Below are positions 15,004 to 22,528 of a stretch of DNA of 25,683 nt, in pieces. The notes below the pieces were generated by a model, which did not search any database, had not been told where the DNA came from, and was given only the letters and a program-made list of their open reading frames with translations. The position numbers and the translations under genes are program-made. Positions within the stretch are counted from its first letter, which is position 1. Every line of letters starts with the position of its first letter. This stretch comes from JALYQB01 sp035640155 (lineage in GTDB: Bacteria; Actinomycetota; Actinomycetes; Mycobacteriales; Pseudonocardiaceae): the NCBI GenBank assembly GCA_035640155.1, contig DASQWR010000155.1:1-25683 (forward strand), written 5' to 3'.

Positions 15004-15483
15004 TCACGGAGCTCGTTCGGTGCCGGCGCCGGTCGCTCGCTCCTGGGTGTCTCGTTCACGTGCTTCGGTCCATCGGGCATGTTCCTGGGACACCAGGCCC
15101 TCGAGGCGTTCAGCGAGGACCCGGCGACGGTCGTCGGTGCTGTAGGGCCCGGCGGCTGCGAGGTAGAGGAACTTCTCGTGCTTGAGTGCTTCGGCGGTGG
15201 CCCGGTAGAGAACCCAGGTCGTTTGCCACTGGTAGAGCTGCTGGACGCCTTCGGCGACGACCACGACCGCGGCGAGGATGGCCGTGACAGCGGCCGGGGC
15301 CTGCAGAGCAGCGACCACCGGGACCGTGGCGCCGACGGCGAGCTGAGCGAGCTTGATCCTCTTGTATGCCTGCTGGGCAGCAACGCTCTTGCGGTCGTAC
15401 CAGCCGAGCTGGTCCTCCAGCCGGTCCCATGTCGGATCGGCTCCGTCGCTCTCCTCGGCGCGCCTCGACCGCTGCTCAGTCAT
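15004..15483 (-). CDS. DUF4231 (SLATT-like) two-helix membrane protein
   Basis: A 159-residue protein. Residues about 44-60 and 64-82 are adjacent transmembrane helices, flanked by WYDRKSVAAQQAYKRIK before and TTWVLYRATAEALKHEKFLYLAAAGPY after, the typical DUF4231 pattern. From memory, DUF4231 belongs to the SLATT superfamily, membrane proteins proposed as pore-forming effectors in nucleotide-signal and other conflict systems. No nucleotidyltransferase, SLOG or nuclease partner is next to it. GGAG five bases before ATG 15483 supports the start. It lies 67 bases downstream of DUF885 in the same direction and 320 bases upstream of phoH. Its role here is unknown. Confidence 0.8.
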   Translation of the reverse strand: MTEQRSRRAEESDGADPTWDRLEDQLGWYDRKSVAAQQAYKRIKLAQLAVGATVPVVAALQAPAAVTAILAAVVVVAEGVQQLYQWQTTWVLYRATAEALKHEKFLYLAAAGPYSTDDRRRVLAERLEGLVSQEHARWTEARERDTQERATGAGTERAP

Positions 15484-15550
15484 GTCATCTCCGGTGACCG
15501 CGCCAGGAATGGCGAACTCGGGGCAGAAGTGGCGTTGGCGCCGCACGGGA

Positions 15551-16789
15551 TCATGCGGCGAGGTCGGCTCGGATGTCCGCTGGGGTGAGCGGCTCGTCGA
15601 GCAGCCGGCGATACCGCCCGCCGAGCGGCTCGTCGGGATCTCGGGCGTCCAGCCACCCGCGCAACAGGCGGTAGCCCTCGACGTAGGTGGTGGTGTACGC
15701 GCGCCACAGCGGGTCGGAGAGGAACCGCAGCATCTGCCGCGCACGGGGTTCGGCGACGAGCAGCCAGCGCTGCAGGTAGGCCACCACGTCCTCCGGGTCG
15801 ACGCCGCGGTCGTGCAGCATCAGCGCCGCGTCCTGACGCACCCCCAGCAGCGCCACAGCGGCGGCCTCGAGCCGCTCGGCGAGCTCCCCGTCCATCCGCA
15901 GGCCCAGATCGCCGAGGATCTCCTCCGCCCATGGGCCCCATCCGGGCCCGACGACGGCGTGCAGCCCGAGGTCCGCGAGGCCCTCGGCCATCAGGCACGC
16001 GGGCGTGTTCACCAGGAAGATCGTCTGCTCGGCCTGGCCGTCGCGGTGCACCAGCCCGGACTCCTTGCGGCAGTGCTCGGTGTGGTGGCCGGGGTAGGAC
16101 TCGTGGGCCACCAGGTGCGGCAGGTTCGCCATCCGATGGCCGAGGTCGGCATTGATCGCGACGCGGGAGCGGAAGTCACCGAGGTAGTAGTTGAAGCCGC
16201 TCCAGGGCTTGTCGCCGACGACCTCGTACTCGACGGTCTCCTGTGGCGGCAGCCCGTACCTCGCCCGCACCCGGTCGCGCAGCGCGCTGGACAGCGCGTG
16301 CACCGCGGGCTCGAGACGTTCGGGGGCGATCTCGTCACCGGCGCGGTGTGCGGTCAGCCGCGCGGCGACCGTCCCGCCCCCGGGGAGCAGCCGGTCGAGC
16401 TCGTCGTGCGCTTCCCGGTAGACCTCCGGGTCGCCCGGGGAGATGCGCACCTGGAAGTACGCCTCGACCTCCTCGACGAACCCGACCGCCTCCCCGGCGA
16501 GTATGCGGCCGCTGCACTCCAGAGCCCGCAGGTGGGCGTCGAGGAACTGCCGCCGCGGCTCCGGCAGGGCCGTGCCGGGAAGCTCGCGCCGCAGCTCCCG
16601 CGCCCGGCGGGCCAGCGCGGCGGGGTCGGGGCGCGGCTCGTCCGCCACCTGCCGGCCCAGGGCGGGATCACCGGTGTAGGCGTCGACGAAGCCCTCCACG
16701 AGCCGGCCGAAGCGCAGTCCCAACAGCAGGTACTCGCGGACCGCGTCCACCGCTACCTCCACCTCAGTCTCGCTCGCCCCGCACGCCAT
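15551..16789 (-). CDS. DUF885 family protein (putative metallohydrolase)
   Basis: A 412-residue predicted soluble helical protein with the DUF885 hallmark LVAHESYPGHHTEH (residues 227-239). His229, Glu230 and His235/His236 look like a zinc site of the kind found in M32/M3-like peptidases. Many DUF885 proteins are around 550 residues, so this is a shorter form. No signal peptide is present from the chosen start. ATG 16789 was chosen because TACGGT lies nine bases upstream and conserved sequence begins soon after; the frame continues to 16942 but overlaps the 3' end of the prenyl synthase gene. Substrate is unknown. Confidence 0.82.
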   Translation of the reverse strand: MACGASETEVEVAVDAVREYLLLGLRFGRLVEGFVDAYTGDPALGRQVADEPRPDPAALARRARELRRELPGTALPEPRRQFLDAHLRALECSGRILAGEAVGFVEEVEAYFQVRISPGDPEVYREAHDELDRLLPGGGTVAARLTAHRAGDEIAPERLEPAVHALSSALRDRVRARYGLPPQETVEYEVVGDKPWSGFNYYLGDFRSRVAINADLGHRMANLPHLVAHESYPGHHTEHCRKESGLVHRDGQAEQTIFLVNTPACLMAEGLADLGLHAVVGPGWGPWAEEILGDLGLRMDGELAERLEAAAVALLGVRQDAALMLHDRGVDPEDVVAYLQRWLLVAEPRARQMLRFLSDPLWRAYTTTYVEGYRLLRGWLDARDPDEPLGGRYRRLLDEPLTPADIRADLAA

Positions 16790-16798
16790 GTTCGCCAA

Positions 16799-16804
16799 AC
16801 CGTA
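16799..16804 (-). promoter_or_regulatory. Candidate -10 box for DUF885
   Basis: TACGGT on the minus strand lies nine bases before the DUF885 ATG. With a start about seven bases downstream the leader would be only one or two bases. No Shine-Dalgarno sequence is visible. Confidence 0.45.
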
Positions 16805-16827
16805 CGGGACCGAGCGACAGGCGCGGG

Positions 16828-17598
16828 TCAGGAACCGAAACGGCGATGGCGGGCGGCGTAGTCGCGCAGCGCGCGCAGGAAGTCGACTTTGCGGAACTCC
16901 GGCCAGTAGGCCTCGCAGAACCAGAACTCCGAGTGCGCGCACTGCCAGAGCAAGAACCCGGACAGCCGCTGCTCACCGGAGGTGCGGATCACGAGGTCCG
17001 GGTCGGGCTGGCCGGAGGTGTAGAGGTGCTGGGCGATGTGGTCCACGTCGAGCACCTCGGCCAGCTCCGCCATGGAGGTGCCAGCCTCGGCGTGCTCGAG
17101 CAGCAGCTTGCGCAGCGCGTCCGCGATCTCCTGCCGGCCGCCGTACCCGACGGCGACGTTGACCGTCAGGCCGGCGCGCTCCGCGGTGCGCCCCACTGCC
17201 GTGCTCAGCCGCTCGGCCATCTCCACGGGCAACAGGTCCAACGCACCAACCAGCCGCACCCGCCAGGGCGCCTCGTCGCCACACAGCTCGTCCACCACGT
17301 CGGCGATGATCTCCAGCAGCGGCGCGAGCTCGTCGGGTGGGCGGTTGCGCAGGTTGTCCGGGGAGAGCAGCCAGAACGTGACGACCTCAACGCCGCTCTC
17401 CTGGCACCACCCGAGCAGTTCGATCATCTTCGCGGCGCCGACCCGGTGCCCGTCGCTGACGTCGGTGAAGCCGGCCTCCTTCGCCCACCGGCGGTTGCCA
17501 TCCACGATCACGGCGACGTGCCGGGGTCGCAGCGCGCCCTCCAGGTGCCGCCGCAACCGCCTCTCGTAAGCGCCGTAGACGAGGTCGCGCAGCTCCAC
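16828..17598 (-). CDS. Short-chain Z-isoprenyl diphosphate synthase (UppS family)
   Basis: A cis-prenyltransferase of 256 residues that condenses IPP with allylic diphosphates to build lipid carriers for the cell wall. Motifs are VIVDGNRRWA with catalytic Asp33, VTFWLLSPDNL, VNVAVGYGGRQEI, and the IPP-binding DLVIRTSGEQRLSGFLLWQ followed by EFWFCEAYWPEFRKVDFLRALRDY. It resembles mycobacterial Rv1086, which makes Z,E-farnesyl diphosphate, and like that gene sits beside trhA; the product chain length cannot be read from sequence. The GTG at 17598 gives ELRDLVYGAYE, similar to relatives. It is divergent from trhA with 38 bases between the start codons. Confidence 0.94.
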   Translation of the reverse strand: MELRDLVYGAYERRLRRHLEGALRPRHVAVIVDGNRRWAKEAGFTDVSDGHRVGAAKMIELLGWCQESGVEVVTFWLLSPDNLRNRPPDELAPLLEIIADVVDELCGDEAPWRVRLVGALDLLPVEMAERLSTAVGRTAERAGLTVNVAVGYGGRQEIADALRKLLLEHAEAGTSMAELAEVLDVDHIAQHLYTSGQPDPDLVIRTSGEQRLSGFLLWQCAHSEFWFCEAYWPEFRKVDFLRALRDYAARHRRFGS

Positions 17599-17606
17599 GG
17601 CCCCTG

Positions 17607-17612
17607 AGGCTA
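17607..17612 (-). promoter_or_regulatory. Candidate -10 box for the prenyl synthase gene
   Basis: TAGCCT on the minus strand lies eight bases before the GTG start. It is back to back with the trhA box, so each gene's -35 region would lie in or near the other gene's start. Confidence 0.45.
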
Positions 17613-17623
17613 CGCCGAGTCGG

Positions 17624-17629
17624 TAATCT
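17624..17629 (+). promoter_or_regulatory. Candidate -10 box for leaderless trhA
   Basis: TAATCT is followed by seven bases and then the trhA GTG at 17637. No ribosome-binding site is present, so the transcript is probably leaderless. Confidence 0.55.
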
Positions 17630-17636
17630 CGCTGCC

Positions 17637-18323
17637 GTGGACGTTGCGACCACCACCCCCCCAGCGCTCGAGGGTTCGGTCAAGCCGCGACTGCGGGGCT
17701 GGATCCACTTCTGGTCGTTCGTCGCCTCGGTGGCGACGGGTGCGACGCTGATCACGCTGGCGGCCAGCACCGTCTCGGCCCGGGCTGCGCTGGCGACCGC
17801 GGTGTACTCCGCCTCGGTTTCAAGCCTGTTCGGCATCAGCGCGCTCTACCACCGGCGCAGCTGGATGAGCCGGCGCACGGCGTACTGGGTCAAGCGCCTG
17901 GACCACTCGATGATCTTCGTCTTCATCGCGGGGTCCTACACGCCGTTCACCACCCTGGCGATGCCACCGGACACCGGCACCCTCGTGATGGCCGTGGTGT
18001 GGGGCGGGGCCCTGGCCGGGATGGCGATGAAGCTCGCCTGGCCGGATGCCCCCCGCTGGCTCGCGGTACCGATCTACCTCGCACTCGGCTGGGTGGCGGT
18101 GTTCGTGATGGCGGACCTGCTGCGGGCGGCCGGCCCGGCGGCCCTGGTACTGCTCATCGTCGGTGGCGCGCTGTACTCCGCCGGCGCGTTCATCTACGCG
18201 TTGAAGTGGCCGGATCCGTGGCCGTCGACCTTCGGCTTTCACGAGTTCTTCCACGCGGCGACGGTGCTGGCCGCGATCTGCCATTACGTTGCCGTGTGGC
18301 TGACGATGTACGCCGTCTCCTGA
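17637..18323 (+). CDS. trhA: TrhA/hemolysin III family seven-helix membrane protein
   Basis: A 228-residue integral membrane protein of the PAQR/hemolysin III family, linked in bacteria to membrane-energy or lipid homeostasis; 'hemolysin' is a historical label. Hydrophobic helices are evenly spaced. The metal-site motifs are visible: SALYHRRSW, DHSMIFVFIAGSYTPF and, near the end, HEFFHAATVLAAICHYVAVW with the two conserved His. GTG 17637 lies seven bases after TAATCT. It is divergent from the prenyl synthase gene, as in mycobacteria (Rv1085c/Rv1086). Its last codons and stop are copied in a 24-base tandem duplication. Confidence 0.92.
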   Translation: MDVATTTPPALEGSVKPRLRGWIHFWSFVASVATGATLITLAASTVSARAALATAVYSASVSSLFGISALYHRRSWMSRRTAYWVKRLDHSMIFVFIAGSYTPFTTLAMPPDTGTLVMAVVWGGALAGMAMKLAWPDAPRWLAVPIYLALGWVAVFVMADLLRAAGPAALVLLIVGGALYSAGAFIYALKWPDPWPSTFGFHEFFHAATVLAAICHYVAVWLTMYAVS

Positions 18324-18356
18324 TCCGGGCTGTATACCGTCTCCTGACCCGGGCTG
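18313..18356 (+). repeat. 24-bp tandem duplication over the trhA stop
   Basis: Copies ccgtctcctgatccgggctg (18313-18332) and ccgtctcctgacccgggctg (18337-18356) differ at one base and are offset by 24. The second copy keeps the same frame and places another TGA at 18345-18347, repeating the protein end as Thr-Val-Ser-stop. Confidence 0.85.
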
Positions 18357-18364
18357 CTCACGGA

Positions 18365-18952
18365 TCAGAGCTCGGGGCCACGCGCCCGCAAGTCGTCGAC
18401 GGTGGCCATCGCCTGCTTGAGCTCCTCGAGCCACTCCTGAGCGTGCTCGCCGACCAGGCGGACGGCCCACGCGAGCGCCTCGGAGCGGGAGCGGGCCACG
18501 CCCGCGTCGACCAGGGTGTCGAGCACGAGGCGCTCGGGCTGGCGCAGCCTGGTCATCACCGGCACCGAGACGGTGGTGAACAGTTCCTCGGTGCCGCCGA
18601 GCCGGGCGCCCCACGCGACCTTGCGGTGATAGCGGTGCTCGGCCTGCCGGGCGATCTCGATGCGTTCCTCGCGGGTGTCCTCCCGGAAGCGGGCGATCCG
18701 CCCCGCCTCCGCCGCCGAGCGCGCCGCATCGTCCTCGAGGTCGCCCTCGAGCGCCGCGAGCTCGCCCAGCACGGTGATCTCCTCCCGGTCAACGGTCACC
18801 GTCGGGTTGCCGACGAACCAGCCCTCCGGCAGCCGCCCGCTGAACCAGGCCGCCGCGTCATCCGCGGCCGGCAGGTCCGCCTGCTGCCAGCCACCCCGTC
18901 CATGCCCCCGCCCACCCGGACGGAAGCCGTGCGGACGTCCTCGTCCCACCAT
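18365..18952 (-). CDS. Unknown protein with Gly/Arg-rich N-terminus and RHH-like C-terminus
   Basis: I do not recognise this 195-residue protein with certainty. The first 22 residues are Gly/Arg/His-rich. The middle (about 30-130) has WFSGRLPEGWFVGNPTVTVDREEITVLGEL, then a charged helical region. Residues about 145-190, RLVLDTLVDAGVARSRSEALAWAVRLVGEH, look like a ribbon-helix-helix DNA-binding domain with the usual SRSEAL turn. I infer a transcription factor, possibly autoregulated through the ATTACATC repeats just upstream. GAGGAGG five bases before ATG 18952 supports the start. It converges on trhA and follows the thioredoxin-domain gene on the minus strand. Confidence 0.65.
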   Translation of the reverse strand: MVGRGRPHGFRPGGRGHGRGGWQQADLPAADDAAAWFSGRLPEGWFVGNPTVTVDREEITVLGELAALEGDLEDDAARSAAEAGRIARFREDTREERIEIARQAEHRYHRKVAWGARLGGTEELFTTVSVPVMTRLRQPERLVLDTLVDAGVARSRSEALAWAVRLVGEHAQEWLEELKQAMATVDDLRARGPEL

Positions 18953-18982
18953 CGGTGCCTCCTCGATATCGTGCTTGTTCTA

Positions 18983-18996
18983 ATTACATCATTACA
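18983..18996. promoter_or_regulatory. AT-rich 8-bp-period repeat, candidate operator
   Basis: ATTACA at 18983-18988 recurs at 18991-18996, within the strikingly AT-rich stretch 18974-18996 (gttc taattacatc attaca). It lies 30-45 bases upstream of the RHH-like gene, where its promoter should be. Direct repeats of about one helical turn or less are typical of RHH repressor sites. Binding by the adjacent protein is inference. Confidence 0.5.
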
Positions 18997-19013
18997 CGAA
19001 GGAGGAGTCGGAA

Positions 19014-19184
19014 GTGTCCACTGACAGCGAACCCGAGGCGAAGGAGGTCGGGACTTCAGGGACACAACTGGGCGCGCAGCTCCTCGGGAGTCGTCACCGG
19101 CCGGTCGCAGACGAAGCCCCGGCACACGTAAGCCGCCGCCCGCCCATCGACCAGCCCGCGGTCGGCGAGCAGCGGTGCCGGTGA
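19014..19184 (+). CDS. Small ORF with strong ribosome-binding site (possible remnant)
   Basis: GAAGGAGGAG at 18998-19007 lies six bases before GTG 19014, which opens a 56-residue frame beginning STDSEPEAKEVGTSGTQLGAQ. From codon 15 on it runs antisense to the 3' end of the thioredoxin-domain gene, where its composition becomes Arg/Pro-rich like a shadow frame. The ribosome-binding site and AT-rich upstream region look like a real gene start. It may be a short gene divergent from the RHH-like gene, or the stub of a longer gene lost by deletion. Confidence 0.3.
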   Translation: MSTDSEPEAKEVGTSGTQLGAQLLGSRHRPVADEAPAHVSRRPPIDQPAVGEQRCR

Positions 19185-21068
19185 GCCGGGCTCGCCCGCG
19201 ATCACCACCGCGCCTCCCGGGGCGCTCTGCCGGGCGAGCGTCTCCAGCTCGTGGCGCATCGGATCACCAGGCGCACCCACCACGCCGACCTGCACCGGCC
19301 CGTGCTGCACCGCCTCGGCCGCGGCGAGCCAGTGCCCCGCTGCCCTGGGCGCCCGGGCGGGCAGCAGGCCGGCCCGGTGCAGCGCCACCTCGGCCGCCTC
19401 GCGATAACGCGCCGAGCCGGTGAGCGCCGCCGCGGTGAGCAGGGCACCGGTCAACGACGAGGCACCGGAGGGGGTGGCCCCGTCGATCGGATCGGCGGGA
19501 CGGCGGAAGAGCACCTCGCCGCCGCGAGCGGTGTCGTAGTACCGGCCCGGATGCTCCGGGTCTGCGAAGTCCTCGAGCGCGCTGTCCAGCAGTGCCACGG
19601 CGGCCTCCAGCCACCGCGCCGCGCCGGTCGCCTGGTGCAGCGCGAGCAGCCCCTCGACCAGCCAGGCGTAGTCGACGAGCACCGCAGCCGCATCTCCGAC
19701 CGCCCCGTCCCGGGAGCTGCGCCGCAACCGGCCCGCCACCAGGTGCGTCCCGAGCAGGAGGTCCGCGGCCGTGGCGGCGGCCTGCACCCAGTCCCGCCGG
19801 TCCAGCGCCGCACCGGCTTCGGCCAGTGCGGTGATCGCCATGCCGTTCCACTCGGTGACGACCTTGTCGTCGCGCGCCGGCTGCGGACGGGTGTCGCGGG
19901 CGGCGCGCAGCACCGTGCGCACCCGGTCCCAGCGCGCGGGGTCGTCCGGCTCGCGCCGGCGCTGCAGGACCGATGTGCCGTGCTCGAAGGTGCCGGCCGG
20001 GGTGACGTCGGCCAGTTCGGCCACCCACTGCCCGTCGCCTGCTCCGAGCACCTCGACGAGCTGCTCGGGCGTCCACACGTAGGTTGCGCCCTCCTGCCCT
20101 GCTGTGTCGGCATCCAGGGAGGCGGCGAACCCGCCTTCTGGTGTGTGTAACCCACCGGCATCCCTGAGCAGGAACCCGGCGGTCTCGTCGGCAACCCGAA
20201 GCGCGAGCTGCGAGCCGGTACGCCGCCCCAGGTGGGCGTAAGCCCGCAGCAGCAGGGCGTTGTCGTAGAGCATCTTCTCGAAGTGCGGCACCACCCACGC
20301 CGCGTCGACGCTGTAACGGGCGAAACCACCGGCGAGCTGGTCGTACATGCCGCCGCGAGCCATCGCCTCGCAGGTGGCGTCCACCATGGACAGCGCCTGC
20401 GGCGAGCCGGTCCGCTCGTGGTGGCGCAGCAGCGACTCCAGCTGCATCGACGGCGGGAACTTCGGGGCGCCGCCGAACCCCGCGTGGCGCTGGTCGAACT
20501 CCTCGGCCAGCCGCGCGACGGCCGCGTCGAGCACGGCGACGTCCACCGTCGACTCCGGAAGCGCCGAGGACCGTTCGGTGAGCTGCGCGACGATCGTGCG
20601 GGCGGCGTTCCGCACCTCCCCGCCGCGCTCGGCCCAGGCCCTGGACACCGCGTCGAGCAGCTGCGGGAAGCCGGGCATCCCCGGCCGCGGGACCGGGGGG
20701 TAGTAGGTTCCGCACTGGAAGGGTTCGGCCTGCGGGGTGAGGAAGCAGGTCATCGGCCAGCCCCCGTGGCCGGTCATGGCCACGGTGGCCTCCATGTAGA
20801 TCGCGTCGACGTCGGGACGCTCCTCGCGATCGACCTTGATGTTCACGAAGTTCGCGTTCATCAGCTGAGCGATGCCGGGATCCTCGAAGGACTCGTGGGC
20901 CATCACGTGGCACCAGTGGCATGCCGCATAACCGATCGAGAGCAGCACCGGGACGTCGCGGCGACGTGCCTCGGCGAAGGCGTCCTCGCCCCAGGGCCAC
21001 CAGTCGACCGGGTTGTCAGCGTGCTGCAGCAGGTATGGGCTGGTTGCCATGGCCAGTCGGTTCGGCAT
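19056..21068 (-). CDS. DUF255 thioredoxin-domain protein (YyaL/spermatogenesis-associated 20 type)
   Basis: A 670-residue protein. The N-terminal DUF255 thioredoxin-like domain (about 1-165) has the redox motif Cys50-His-Trp-Cys53 in IGYAACHWCHVMAHESFED and VDREERPDVDAIYM. The remainder is an alpha/alpha six-hairpin-like region (YDQLAGGFARYSVDAAWVVPHFEKMLYDNALL, DKVVTEWNGMAITALAEAG) as in the YyaL family. Length and motifs are complete, but the function of the family is not established. ATG 21068 gives MPNRLAMATSPYLLQHADNPVDWWPW, the normal start; GACGAT lies six bases upstream. It stands 106 bases downstream of the mca-linked small membrane protein. Confidence 0.92.
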   Translation of the reverse strand: MPNRLAMATSPYLLQHADNPVDWWPWGEDAFAEARRRDVPVLLSIGYAACHWCHVMAHESFEDPGIAQLMNANFVNIKVDREERPDVDAIYMEATVAMTGHGGWPMTCFLTPQAEPFQCGTYYPPVPRPGMPGFPQLLDAVSRAWAERGGEVRNAARTIVAQLTERSSALPESTVDVAVLDAAVARLAEEFDQRHAGFGGAPKFPPSMQLESLLRHHERTGSPQALSMVDATCEAMARGGMYDQLAGGFARYSVDAAWVVPHFEKMLYDNALLLRAYAHLGRRTGSQLALRVADETAGFLLRDAGGLHTPEGGFAASLDADTAGQEGATYVWTPEQLVEVLGAGDGQWVAELADVTPAGTFEHGTSVLQRRREPDDPARWDRVRTVLRAARDTRPQPARDDKVVTEWNGMAITALAEAGAALDRRDWVQAAATAADLLLGTHLVAGRLRRSSRDGAVGDAAAVLVDYAWLVEGLLALHQATGAARWLEAAVALLDSALEDFADPEHPGRYYDTARGGEVLFRRPADPIDGATPSGASSLTGALLTAAALTGSARYREAAEVALHRAGLLPARAPRAAGHWLAAAEAVQHGPVQVGVVGAPGDPMRHELETLARQSAPGGAVVIAGEPGSPAPLLADRGLVDGRAAAYVCRGFVCDRPVTTPEELRAQLCP

Positions 21069-21150
21069 GCGCCCATCGTCGCGCGGAGCCCCCGGGCACG
21101 CAGCGCCGGTACGCCGTCCGGCGGGATTGTGGGCGATCGTGAGGCTGGTG

Positions 21151-21195
21151 TCCCTTGCCTCAGAGTCCCTTGCCTCAGGGTCCCTTGCCTTGACC
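21151..21195 (-). repeat. Three 15-bp tandem repeats over the stop of the mca-linked gene
   Basis: Plus-strand units 21151-21165, 21166-21180 and 21181-21195 share tcccttgcct. On the minus strand they read GGC AAG GGA CCC TGA, GGC AAG GGA CTC TGA, GGC AAG GGA CAC CAG, so the gene's stop at 21175 is followed 15 bases later by a second in-frame TGA. Confidence 0.9.
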
Positions 21196-21489
21196 GGGGT
21201 GGTCGTCGGTCGTCTCCTCGGGCGGGTCGAACGACTCCGGGACCCGGCGCAGATGCTTGTTCATCGAGCGCACCAGCAGCCCCACGGCGAGGAAGAACAG
21301 GATCAGGATGACGAGACCGATCGGGGAGGACTTGCCGAACTCCTCACCCTGCCCGCCGGGGTCTTCCGGCGGGGTGGGCTGCTGAGCCAACACCCCCGTC
21401 GAGGTGGCGGAGATCCGGAAACCCTCCCAGAGACCCTCCCAGAGACCCTCGTAGCCCTCCGGCGGGACCACGGTCTGCACCGGCGTCAT
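21175..21489 (-). CDS. Small membrane protein coupled to mca (Rv1083-like position)
   Basis: A 104-residue protein with an extracytoplasmic-looking N-terminus (residues 1-58), including a GYEGLWEGLWEG repeat from 12-bp DNA units, one transmembrane helix (about 59-78, IGLVILILFFLAVGLLV) and a short charged tail. Its ATG overlaps the mca stop by four bases (ATGA), so translation is coupled. A similar small membrane protein follows mca in mycobacteria (Rv1083, from memory). Function is unknown. The stop lies within a 15-bp tandem repeat. Confidence 0.8.
   Translation of the reverse strand: MTPVQTVVPPEGYEGLWEGLWEGFRISATSTGVLAQQPTPPEDPGGQGEEFGKSSPIGLVILILFFLAVGLLVRSMNKHLRRVPESFDPPEETTDDHPGQGKGP
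21421..21456 (-). repeat. 12-bp tandem repeat within the small membrane protein gene
   Basis: accctcccagag occurs exactly at 21421-21432 and 21433-21444, with a diverged third unit at 21445-21456. It encodes the Gly-Leu-Trp-Glu repeat near the protein's N-terminus and keeps frame. Confidence 0.8.
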
Positions 21490-22376
21490 GCATGCACCCT
21501 CTCCCGCACACCCTCGAACAGGTCGTCCTCGGGCACTGTGGTGTCCACCAGCGACCGGGCGAGCTCGTACTCCTCGGTCGGCCACAGCTCACGCTGGGTC
21601 TGCAGCGGCACCGCGAACCACCGGCTCGACGGGTCGATCTGGGTGGCGTGGGCACGCAGCGCGTCATCGCGCACTGGGAAGTAGCTGGCGCACTCCACCT
21701 GGGTGGTCACCCGGTCCATGACGTCCGGGTGGGACGGGTCCCACTTCGCGAGCCATTCGGCGAAGGGCGACTCGACACCCGCCTCGACCAGCGCGTCGTG
21801 GAACAGCTGCATGCGCTTGCGGGAGAAGCCGTGGGAGTAGTAGAGCTTGAGCGGCTGCCACGGATCCCCCGCGTCGGGGAATCGGTCCGGGTCACCCGCG
21901 GCGTCGAAAGCCGCGACGGACACGTCGTGGCAACGGATATGGTCGGGGTGCGGGTACCCGCCGTTCTCGTCGTAGGTCACCACGACGTGGGGGCGGAACT
22001 CGCGCACCACCCGCACCAGGGCCTCGGTGCAGGTGTCCAGGTCCTCGAGCGCAAAGCAGCCCTCCGGCAGCGGCGGGGTCGGATCGCCCTCGGGAAAGCC
22101 GGAGTCGACGAACCCGAGCCACCGATGCCCCACGCCGAGGATGGCTGCGGCCCGGGCCATCTCCGCCCGCCGCACGGCCGCCATCGCCACCGGATCCGAC
22201 GCGAGGCCGGCGGGTTCGAAGGACGGGTTGAGGATGCTGCCGCGCTCACCCCCCGTACAGCTCACCACCATCACCTCATGCCCCTCGGCCACGTAGCGAG
22301 CCATGGTGGCCGCGCCTTTGCTGGACTCGTCGTCGGGGTGCGCGTGCACCGCCATCATCCGCAGCTTCTCGGCCAT
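21486..22376 (-). CDS. mca: Mycothiol S-conjugate amidase
   Basis: Mca cleaves mycothiol S-conjugates of electrophiles and drugs to a mercapturic acid, which is exported, and GlcN-inositol, which is recycled. The 296-residue product has the zinc motif AHPDDESSKGA with His13 and Asp16, plus GGYPHPDH with His143 and His146. The Ser-Ser-Lys after the zinc motif and the length favour Mca over the paralogue MshB. Its presence implies a mycothiol-producing actinomycete. GAGAAGGGA lies about 13 bases before the ATG, rather far. The stop overlaps the next gene's ATG. It is divergent from the DUF4307 gene. Confidence 0.95.
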   Translation of the reverse strand: MAEKLRMMAVHAHPDDESSKGAATMARYVAEGHEVMVVSCTGGERGSILNPSFEPAGLASDPVAMAAVRRAEMARAAAILGVGHRWLGFVDSGFPEGDPTPPLPEGCFALEDLDTCTEALVRVVREFRPHVVVTYDENGGYPHPDHIRCHDVSVAAFDAAGDPDRFPDAGDPWQPLKLYYSHGFSRKRMQLFHDALVEAGVESPFAEWLAKWDPSHPDVMDRVTTQVECASYFPVRDDALRAHATQIDPSSRWFAVPLQTQRELWPTEEYELARSLVDTTVPEDDLFEGVRERVHA

Positions 22377-22427
22377 GGACGCCCGCTGGTCCCTTCTCCC
22401 CGTGACGCCGACGTTCCAGACGGCGGG

Positions 22428-22433
22428 GATACT
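22428..22433 (+). promoter_or_regulatory. Candidate -10 box for DUF4307
   Basis: GATACT in the 152-base mca/DUF4307 intergenic region would start a transcript near 22440 with a leader of about 90 bases before the GTG at 22529. No clear -35 is visible. The rest of the intergenic region shows nothing I can assign beyond the ribosome-binding sites. Confidence 0.35.
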
Positions 22434-22528
22434 CGAGGTCGTGTACCGGGCACCATCATCCCCGGCGACCCGACGGTGACGTGTCCGAGGTCTGCAGTGC
22501 TCGAGGTCCCTTCGGAGGTAGCAACACC

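Noticed and set aside
14685..15383. In-frame N-terminal extension of PhoH by up to 233 residues
   Set aside because: No domain, Arg/Pro/Ser-rich, overlaps DUF4231 on the same strand; GTG 14684 has a good ribosome-binding site and gives the normal length.
14626..15588. Open frame on the plus strand across the phoH leader and DUF4231
   Set aside because: Mostly antisense to DUF4231, which has a clear family pattern; no start signal.
21786..22376. MshB deacetylase as an alternative to Mca
   Set aside because: The Ser-Ser-Lys after the zinc motif, the length and the neighbours fit Mca better.
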